From the NCBI GenBank assembly GCA_965662885.1, contig CBFIJI010000038.1, positions 1 through 16,995 of the forward strand: 16,995 nucleotides of DNA, in the 5' to 3' direction. Origin of the DNA: CBFIJI01 sp965662885. Lineage in GTDB: Bacteria; Bacteroidota; Bacteroidia; Flavobacteriales; Flavobacteriaceae. Shown in pieces: positions 7,594 through 14,735 of the stretch. The first letter of the stretch is position 1, and every line of letters begins with the position of its first letter. Below the pieces are notes generated by a model. That model worked only from the letters and a program-made list of their open reading frames with translations, searched no databases and was not told the origin of the DNA. A program made the translations under genes and the position numbers.

Positions 7594-7624
7594 CTTATTT
7601 ATAATTAATTGTACTTTGGCTATC

Positions 7625-10600
7625 ATGAAAATAAAATACGGGTTTGTTTTAGCCATTCTTTTATTCACTTCCTGCTCTACAGATCAAAAGAAATTATATC
7701 AACTAAAGGGGAAAGAGACTGGTATAGCTTTTGAAAATACCTTGCGCTATACCGAATCGTTTAACCCCTATACGTACAGAAATTTTTTTAATGGCGGTGG
7801 TGTGGCTTTAGGTGATGTTAACAATGATGGTCTTATAGATATCTACTTTACAGGAAATATCGTTGACAATAAACTCTACTTAAATAAAGGTGATTGGATT
7901 TTTGAAGACATCACTGAAACTGCTGGAGTGCGTTGCGCTAATGTATGGTCCTCAGGAGCAACTTTTGCGGATGTTAACGGTGATGGTTGGCTTGACCTAT
8001 ACGTATGTAAATCGGGAAAACCCGGGGGCGACAACAGACATAACGAACTGTTTATTAATAATGGTGATTTGACCTTCAGTGAACAATCCAAAACCTATGG
8101 TTTGGATGTCGAGGGTTTATCTGTTCAAGCAGCCTTTTTTGATGCTGACGCCGATGGTGATTTGGATTGCTATGTCCTGAACAATTCTTTGCGCTCTGTT
8201 GGAGGCTATGATCTTATAAAAGATCAACGCAACATTCCTGATCCAGATGGAGAAGGAAATAAATTTTTTGAAAACCAAAATGGTTTTTTTAAAGACGTCA
8301 CTTTAGAAAAGAATATGTATGCTAGTGCTATCGGTTTTGGACTAGGCATCACCCTAAGTGACTTTAACAACGACCGTAAAACCGACCTTTTTATTTCAAA
8401 TGATTTTTTTGAAAGAGACTATTTATATTACAATACTGGAAATGGATTTACAGAAGTACTTGAAGAACAATTCGAATCCATTTCTTTAGGATCGATGGGT
8501 GCTGATGCCGCCGATTTGGATAACGATCTACGCCCTGATTTATTAGTTACTGAAATGCTACCCAAAACATTATCACGACAAAAAACCAAAGCAAAATTTG
8601 ATTCTTGGGACAAGTATTCACTTGCTCTCAATAAAGGCTATTTCCATCAATTTCCACGAAATGCACTACAACGAAATATGGGAAAAGCAGGCTTCTTAGA
8701 ACTTAGTAGAATGTCTGGAGTAGCCGCTACCGAATGGAGTTGGGCCTCCCTAATCTTTGATATGGACAATGATGGTTTAAAAGACATATTTATTGCTAAC
8801 GGTATTTACAAAGACCTTTTGGATAGAGATTATCTCGCTTATATGGCCAATGACCAAAATGTCAAAGCCATCATCAAAGAAAAAGAAGACCCCATAAAAG
8901 AATTAATAGACATTATGCCCTCAAAAGCAGTACCTAATGCTGCCTTTAAAAACACAGGAGATTTTAACTTTGATGAGGTCACCACATCTTGGGGTTTTGA
9001 TGCATCAACTTTTAGTAATGGAAATGCGTATGGTGATTTGGATAATGATGGTGATTTAGACTTGGTTATTAACAACGTCAATATGCCAGCTTTTATCTAT
9101 GAAAATACCACAGACACCCTACAACATCGTAGTTTAACCCTTGAATTACAAGGCGATACAAAAAATACCTTTGGGGTAGGGAGTAAAGCCATCATAAAAT
9201 ATGGAGCAGAGCAACAAGCAATAAGTGAACAATATCCCTCCAGAGGCTTTCAATCCTCCATTAGCAATCGCCTTCATTTTGGCGTAGGAAATCAAAAAGT
9301 CGTTGACAGTGTTATTGTTTTATGGCCCAACGGGATCAATTCTTTACATCTCAACCTTCCAACCAATCAAACCCATCGACTAAAACAGCCCACAAGCTCC
9401 AATATAGATTGGGAAATAATTGATGACCCTACTCCTCCAGAAAAGAGAACTCCCACAATTAAATTTACGCATAAAGAAAATCAATGGATTGATTTTAATC
9501 GAGAACGTCTGATCCCACAAATGCACAGCAATGAAGGCCCTAGTTTAACCGCTGCAGATGTGAACGGTGATGGTATTGAAGATGTCTATATCGGAGGAGC
9601 AAAAAATCAGTCTGGAAGTCTTTTTCTCTCCACCAAAACTGGAGCATTTGTCGAACAGTCCACTCCTTTTATCAAAGACAAGGGCTCAGAAGACACTGAT
9701 GCCGTTTTTTTTGACGGGGATCAAGATGGTGATTTGGATCTTTATGTCACTAGTGGCGGAAAAGCTTTCTCTATCTATGCTAATGAACTCAATGATCGCT
9801 ATTATACCAATGACGGCAAAGGTAACTTTACCAAAAACACCACAGCTTTCACTTTCGAGAAACGCTTTTCTTCGGCTACAGTGAGTGCCCTTGATTACAA
9901 TCAAGACGGTTATATGGATCTATTTGTGGGAGAACGTTTTGGTGTTCAATTATACGGATTAAAAGGGAATGGTCATTTGTTTATCAATCAAGGAAAAAAC
10001 AGTTTTATTGAAAAGGAACAAGCTGAACTTAAAAGTTTAGGAATGATAACGGATTCAAAAATTGCTGATTTCAATAACGATGGTTGGCAAGACCTTGTTG
10101 TCGTTGGTGATTGGATGCCCGTAAGTATCTACCTCAATCAAGAAGGCAAAACACTTAAGAAGGCAACTCAAGAATACGGATTAAGCGCTACCAATGGTCT
10201 TTGGAATACTGTGGAAGTCACCGATATTAATGCGGATGGAATTTTAGATATCATTGCTGGGAATTTAGGAACTAACACCTTTTTTGAACCTGATATGCAG
10301 ATGTTCATCAATGACTTTGATGGAAATGGCTCCTATGAACAAATCATCTGTAAGCAACAGAACGGGCGTTACTACCCCATCGTAGATAAAGATGAAATGA
10401 TTGCACAGTTGCCCCAATTGAAAAAGAAAATGGTGTATTATAAAGAATATGGAACAGCATCAATGGCTGATCTTTTTTCCGCTGAAGCATTGGAAAACAG
10501 TTGGAAGTATCAATTAAATACAACAGAAACAAGCTTGTTTTTAGGAAAAGAGCAAGGGGGTTTCGAAAAAATTCAACTTCCCGAAGAAATTCAATACTCA

Positions 10601-10885
10601 ACGACCTATGCTATCCATCTTCAAAAAGTAAAAGAAAAAAGAGACCGATTGTTTTTTGGAGGTAATCAATACCTTGTCAAACCACAATTTGGTCGATATG
10701 ATGCCTCTAAAGGCTGGGAATTAGCCTTTACAACTAACAACAATCAAATCATTTGGGAGGCACCAAAAAGTATGAATATTAGAGGGCAAATTAGAGCCAT
10801 ACGTCCCTTAAAGACATTACAAAACAATATTTTATTAGTAGGATTAAACAATGCGCAGCTTTACGAATATGAAATTGAAGAATAA
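7625..10885 (+). CDS. Large VCBS/FG-GAP repeat lipoprotein with ASPIC/UnbV domain (paralogue 1)
   Basis: This 1086-residue predicted lipoprotein starts MKIKYGFVLAILLFTSCSTD with lipobox Cys. A TTG three codons upstream (7616) is less likely. The N-terminal part (about 45-500) has seven VCBS/FG-GAP calcium-loop repeats, beginning DVNNDG at 64-69. An ASPIC/UnbV domain follows (about 502-588, with GFQSS, LHFGVG and VLWPNG). A second array of six loops (about 630-905, ending DFDGNG) precedes a C-terminal module (about 905-1086). Such repeats fold as beta-propeller blades; these proteins are often labelled CRTAC1-like. No catalytic domain is recognised. Two loops lack the usual Gly (DFNNDR, DLDNDL). 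A final loop that paralogue 2 has near the C-terminus is missing here. A role in binding ligand or partner proteins at the surface is inference from the lipobox and the susCD context. Confidence 0.9.
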   Translation: MKIKYGFVLAILLFTSCSTDQKKLYQLKGKETGIAFENTLRYTESFNPYTYRNFFNGGGVALGDVNNDGLIDIYFTGNIVDNKLYLNKGDWIFEDITETAGVRCANVWSSGATFADVNGDGWLDLYVCKSGKPGGDNRHNELFINNGDLTFSEQSKTYGLDVEGLSVQAAFFDADADGDLDCYVLNNSLRSVGGYDLIKDQRNIPDPDGEGNKFFENQNGFFKDVTLEKNMYASAIGFGLGITLSDFNNDRKTDLFISNDFFERDYLYYNTGNGFTEVLEEQFESISLGSMGADAADLDNDLRPDLLVTEMLPKTLSRQKTKAKFDSWDKYSLALNKGYFHQFPRNALQRNMGKAGFLELSRMSGVAATEWSWASLIFDMDNDGLKDIFIANGIYKDLLDRDYLAYMANDQNVKAIIKEKEDPIKELIDIMPSKAVPNAAFKNTGDFNFDEVTTSWGFDASTFSNGNAYGDLDNDGDLDLVINNVNMPAFIYENTTDTLQHRSLTLELQGDTKNTFGVGSKAIIKYGAEQQAISEQYPSRGFQSSISNRLHFGVGNQKVVDSVIVLWPNGINSLHLNLPTNQTHRLKQPTSSNIDWEIIDDPTPPEKRTPTIKFTHKENQWIDFNRERLIPQMHSNEGPSLTAADVNGDGIEDVYIGGAKNQSGSLFLSTKTGAFVEQSTPFIKDKGSEDTDAVFFDGDQDGDLDLYVTSGGKAFSIYANELNDRYYTNDGKGNFTKNTTAFTFEKRFSSATVSALDYNQDGYMDLFVGERFGVQLYGLKGNGHLFINQGKNSFIEKEQAELKSLGMITDSKIADFNNDGWQDLVVVGDWMPVSIYLNQEGKTLKKATQEYGLSATNGLWNTVEVTDINADGILDIIAGNLGTNTFFEPDMQMFINDFDGNGSYEQIICKQQNGRYYPIVDKDEMIAQLPQLKKKMVYYKEYGTASMADLFSAEALENSWKYQLNTTETSLFLGKEQGGFEKIQLPEEIQYSTTYAIHLQKVKEKRDRLFFGGNQYLVKPQFGRYDASKGWELAFTTNNNQIIWEAPKSMNIRGQIRAIRPLKTLQNNILLVGLNNAQLYEYEIEE

Positions 10886-11447
10886 CACAATACTCCTTTT
10901 TTTAGGAATCATTTTGCTTGGGTTGAGTTCCTCCTGTCAATCTGAGTATTCCAAAACGGTTCGAAAAGAACTTGCTTTAGGAGGGACGCATAATGAATTA
11001 CTTTTTGATCTTGAAATCGGACAAAAAATGCAAGACTTTTTTGATCGATGTACTGCACTTAACAAACAAAAAGAAATCACGCAAGGACGTGGACTTTTTG
11101 CTCGTAAAGTTTTAAGCCCAAAAAAGGAGGAAGATCCAAGAATAGAAATGTTATTTTATGGGATTTCAAACGAAAATAAAGTTTTAACAGGAATGAAAAT
11201 GCGCTTTTCCTATATTGCATGGTCTCCATGGAATAAAGAATTACAATCTGAAAAATTAATAGCTCCAATTAAAGATAGTTTGATGCAATGGTTCCCTGGG
11301 AATTCCTTTTTTAAGGTAACTTTGGAAGATGAAGATCAGCCCGTACATATTAAAGTAGATGGGAACAGAAGAATCCGACTACTTGCGTTAAATGCTCGGC
11401 AGCTATCCGTAAAAATTGAAGATATTTCTAATAAGTACAAACAATAA
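10869..11447 (+). CDS. Small predicted lipoprotein of unknown family, coupled to VCBS genes
   Basis: I do not recognise a named domain in this 192-residue protein. Starting at ATG 10869 it reads MKLKNNTILLFLGIILLGLS, followed by SSC, a lipoprotein signal with Cys23. An earlier in-frame ATG (10851) would add six residues and a longer overlap. The mature part is mixed alpha/beta in appearance and rich in Lys and Glu. Recognisable segments are LGGTHNELLFDLEIGQKMQD, FSYIAWSPWNKELQSEKL and IKDSLMQWFPGNSFFKVTL. There are no calcium loops and no further membrane segments. The start overlaps the end of paralogue 1 by 17 bp, and the next gene starts 9 bp after its stop, so expression is probably coupled. 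It resembles, as far as I recall, uncharacterised lipoproteins of other Bacteroidota. A chaperone or accessory role for the VCBS proteins is a guess based on position. Confidence 0.88.
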   Translation: MKLKNNTILLFLGIILLGLSSSCQSEYSKTVRKELALGGTHNELLFDLEIGQKMQDFFDRCTALNKQKEITQGRGLFARKVLSPKKEEDPRIEMLFYGISNENKVLTGMKMRFSYIAWSPWNKELQSEKLIAPIKDSLMQWFPGNSFFKVTLEDEDQPVHIKVDGNRRIRLLALNARQLSVKIEDISNKYKQ

Positions 11448-11456
11448 AGAACGCCT

Positions 11457-14400
11457 ATGAGATCCTTTCAATATATCGTGTCGTTTCTTATTATGACCCT
11501 AGTAATTTCTTGTGAGTCCGTTCCCTCAAAAGAATTATATCGCTTATTAGAGAGCAGCGAAACAGGAATTTCGTTCACTAACCAACTCAGCTATTCCGAT
11601 GACTTCAATGTGTATAAATATCGGAACTATTACAATGGAGGGGGAGTTTCTTTAGGCGATATTAATGGGGATGGTTTGATTGATGTCTATCTTTCCGCCA
11701 ATCAAGGTCAAAACAAGCTTTACCTGAACAAGGGAAATTTTAAATTTGAAGATATTACCGAGACAGCTGGAGTGGGAGGCCAAAAGGCATGGTCTACAGG
11801 GGTGACCATGGTAGATATTAATGCTGACGGTCTCACGGACATTTACGTATGCAATTCTGGAGATGTTGCTGGCGATAATAAGCAAAACGAACTTTTTATC
11901 AATAACGGTGACCTTACCTTTACGGAAGCCGCAGAACAATATCAATTGGCCGATCAAGGCTTTTCAACCCATGCCACATTTTTTGACTACGACAAGGACG
12001 GTGATTTAGATGTTTACTTGCTTAACAACTCTTATCAAGCCATTGGGAGTTTTGATTTAAGAAGAAATGAACGTCCGAAGCGCGATGCCCTAGGTGGCGA
12101 TAAACTTATGGAAAACCAAAACGGTGTTTTTGTCGATGTTAGTGAAAAAGCTGGAATTTATGGAAGTTTGATTGGCTTTGGATTAGGGGTGACCGTTGGT
12201 GATGTCAATATGGACAATTGGGACGATATTTTTATATCCAATGACTTTTTTGAACGAGATTACCTCTACATTAATCAAAAAAACGGAACATTCTCTGAAG
12301 TATTAACCGATCAAATGCGTTCCATTAGTGGAGCTTCTATGGGTGCAGATATGGCTGACCTAGATAATGATGGCTTTAATGATCTATTTGTCACCGAAAT
12401 GTTACCCTCCGAATACCAACGCTTAAAAACAGTCACCACTTTTGAAGACTGGAATAAATACCAATACAACGTAAAAAACGGCTATGGACATCAATTCACC
12501 CGAAACATGTTGCACCGCAACAACAGTAATGGGACGTTCAGTGAAGTCGGGCGTTTTTCAGGTGTAGACGCCTCTGACTGGAGCTGGGGAGCCTTGATTT
12601 TTGATATGGACAATGATGGTTTTAAAGATTTATTTATCGCCAATGGAATCTATCAAGATTTGACCAATCAAGATTATTTACAATACGTTTCCAATGAAGA
12701 AGTCATCAAGTCCGTGGTTACCAACAAAAAAGTTGATTTTAAACGACTGATCGATATCATTCCAAGTGTTAAAGTTCCCAACCACTCCTACAAAAGTTCA
12801 GGTGATTTTAATTTTAAACACTTTGAAAACTCAGGCCTCAACATAGAGAGTTTTTCCAATGGAGCTGCATATGGTGATTTGGACAATGATGGGGATTTGG
12901 ATTTGGTGGTCAACAACGTAAATATGCCTGCTTTTGTTTTTGAAAATCAAACCGATTTAGCGACCAATCACTTTATAAAAATTATTTTAAACGGTAGCGA
13001 AAAAAACCTTCAGGCTTTTGGAAGTAAAGTAAAAGTAACCACTTCAGAAGCCACGTTTTATGCTGAACAACAACCCATTAGAGGCTTTCAATCCAGTATG
13101 GATCCGCGTCTAAACATCGGTATTGGTGGAGCAACATCAGTTGCTGTTGAGGTACTTTGGCCCTCTGGAAAAATAACACAAAAAACGAATATTCCTGCCA
13201 ATACAACTTTGGTGCTGAGTGAAACAGAAGCTGTTCCGATAAAAAATAAGGATAAAACCAATGATGCATCACTATTTGTTAACCGTCAAGCAGCAGCCTT
13301 TAAACATATCGAAAACAACTTTGTTGATTTTCATAGAGAGCGGCTCACCTATCACATGTGTAGCAACGAAGGTCCTGTCACAGCAGTAGGTGATATAGAC
13401 CAAGATGGTGATAATGATTTTGTGGTTCCTGGAGCTAAAGGTTATCCTACCCAGCTTTTAATTCAAACGGATAAGGGACTACAAACGACCACCCCAGACG
13501 TTTTTAAAGCAGTTAAAGGTTCAGAACATACGGAATCCCTGCTGTTTGATGCTGATAACGATGGGGATATGGATATTTATTTGGCATCAGGTGGAGTAGA
13601 GGTGACCCCCTATTCCGAAATGATTTTTGACCGCTTATATTTTAATGATGGAAAGGGTAATTTTATGGAAAGCCCACAAAAATTACCCAATGCAAACGCA
13701 AGAATTAGTACCGGTGTTGTCAAGGCATCTGATATTGATGGAGACGGTGATCAAGACCTTTTTGTTGGAGAACGGATCAAGATTAGTCAATACGGTGTTC
13801 CTGGTTCTGGTTATTTATTGCGTAATGATGGAAAGGGTAATTTTACAGATATTACCGAAAAATTTGCAGCCTCCTTTAAGGATTTGGGAATGATTACAGA
13901 CGCCATTTTTATGGATATGGATCAAGATCAAGACATGGATCTTATGGTGGTAGGAGAATTTATGGGCATCCATCTTTTTGAAAATCAAGCTGGATATTTT
14001 ATCCCCTTTGAAGCCTCAGAACTTCCCCTTAAAAAGGGTTGGTGGAATCGACTTCATACGGTGGATATCGACGGTGATGGCGACTTGGACATTGTCGCTG
14101 GAAACCACGGTTTAAATAGCCGTTTTAAAGCCAGCGATCAAAACCCCATTAAACTCTACCTCAATGACTTTGATCGTAACGGATCCATAGAAGGTGTTCT
14201 TACCTTTCAAACAGACAAGGGGAAAGATTTTCCCTATGCATTACGACACAACCTCATCGACCAGATGAAAAGTTTAAAAAAGAAATTTCCAGACTTTGAA
14301 TCGTTTAAAAATGCAGACATTACTAAAATATTTACCTCTGAAGAACTAAAGGGAGTCCAAATTTTTGAACTTAATTATTTAAGTTCTGTACTTATGATAA

Positions 14401-14735
14401 ATCAAGGAAATTTTCAATTTGATTTACAACCACTCCCTCAAGAAGCGCAGCTCAGTCCAACCTATGCCATCAACCACAATGACTTTGATAACGATGGGGA
14501 TATTGATCTTATTTTAGGAGGAAATTTGTATAAAGCCAAACCAGAAGTAGGCATTTATGACGCCTCCTATGGTGTTTATCTTGAAAATACAGGGGATACC
14601 CAATTTAAAACGTACAAAGATGGAAAAGGATTCTCCATAAAAGGAGAAATTCGTGATCTTGTTATTGATGAGGAAGCCGTATATGTTTTCCGAAATAACG
14701 ATTCCCTTAATATTATTGAATACCGTAAACCATGA
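11457..14735 (+). CDS. Large VCBS/FG-GAP repeat lipoprotein with ASPIC/UnbV domain (paralogue 2)
   Basis: This 1092-residue protein is collinear with paralogue 1 and close to it, with long near-identical stretches such as YLNKG..KFEDITETAGV, ISNDFFERDYLY and AYGDLDNDGDLDLV. Its lipoprotein signal MRSFQYIVSFLIMTLVISC ends at Cys19. The first calcium loop, DINGDG, is at 68-73. The ASPIC/UnbV domain lies at about 504-585 (IRGFQSS, VLWPSG). A second loop array follows from about 632, and a late loop DFDNDGDID at about 1008-1016 lies in the C-terminal module. One N-terminal loop is altered (DVNMDN). A 22-bp direct repeat lies in the second array (13644-13665 and 13824-13845). The stop overlaps the next start as ATGA, indicating translational coupling. 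No enzyme motif is recognised. A surface binding or scaffold role is inference. Confidence 0.9.
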   Translation: MRSFQYIVSFLIMTLVISCESVPSKELYRLLESSETGISFTNQLSYSDDFNVYKYRNYYNGGGVSLGDINGDGLIDVYLSANQGQNKLYLNKGNFKFEDITETAGVGGQKAWSTGVTMVDINADGLTDIYVCNSGDVAGDNKQNELFINNGDLTFTEAAEQYQLADQGFSTHATFFDYDKDGDLDVYLLNNSYQAIGSFDLRRNERPKRDALGGDKLMENQNGVFVDVSEKAGIYGSLIGFGLGVTVGDVNMDNWDDIFISNDFFERDYLYINQKNGTFSEVLTDQMRSISGASMGADMADLDNDGFNDLFVTEMLPSEYQRLKTVTTFEDWNKYQYNVKNGYGHQFTRNMLHRNNSNGTFSEVGRFSGVDASDWSWGALIFDMDNDGFKDLFIANGIYQDLTNQDYLQYVSNEEVIKSVVTNKKVDFKRLIDIIPSVKVPNHSYKSSGDFNFKHFENSGLNIESFSNGAAYGDLDNDGDLDLVVNNVNMPAFVFENQTDLATNHFIKIILNGSEKNLQAFGSKVKVTTSEATFYAEQQPIRGFQSSMDPRLNIGIGGATSVAVEVLWPSGKITQKTNIPANTTLVLSETEAVPIKNKDKTNDASLFVNRQAAAFKHIENNFVDFHRERLTYHMCSNEGPVTAVGDIDQDGDNDFVVPGAKGYPTQLLIQTDKGLQTTTPDVFKAVKGSEHTESLLFDADNDGDMDIYLASGGVEVTPYSEMIFDRLYFNDGKGNFMESPQKLPNANARISTGVVKASDIDGDGDQDLFVGERIKISQYGVPGSGYLLRNDGKGNFTDITEKFAASFKDLGMITDAIFMDMDQDQDMDLMVVGEFMGIHLFENQAGYFIPFEASELPLKKGWWNRLHTVDIDGDGDLDIVAGNHGLNSRFKASDQNPIKLYLNDFDRNGSIEGVLTFQTDKGKDFPYALRHNLIDQMKSLKKKFPDFESFKNADITKIFTSEELKGVQIFELNYLSSVLMINQGNFQFDLQPLPQEAQLSPTYAINHNDFDNDGDIDLILGGNLYKAKPEVGIYDASYGVYLENTGDTQFKTYKDGKGFSIKGEIRDLVIDEEAVYVFRNNDSLNIIEYRKP
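13644..13845 (+). repeat. In-frame 22-bp direct repeat, 180 bp apart, within paralogue 2
   Basis: Identical 22-bp stretches at 13644-13665 and 13824-13845 both contain AATGATGGAAAGGGTAA and encode NDGKGNF. The spacing is exactly 60 codons, about one propeller-blade repeat unit. Identity at the DNA level, including synonymous positions, hints at recent duplication or conversion between blades, or simply at strong codon preference. Confidence 0.7.

Noticed and set aside
7612..7618. TACTTTG as a -7 promoter element for paralogue 1
   Set aside because: It is one base short of the TAnnTTTG form and 6 bp from the ATG, with no clear -33 partner; left only as a possibility in the hairpin finding.
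10851..10868. Earlier ATG for the small lipoprotein
   Set aside because: It adds MRSFTN before a complete signal peptide; ATG 10869 gives a typical lipoprotein leader. It cannot be fully excluded.
11652..11957. 101-codon minus-strand reading frame inside paralogue 2
   Set aside because: It lies wholly within a well-supported gene and reflects the repeated Asp/Asn/Gly codons read backwards; no leader or family resemblance.
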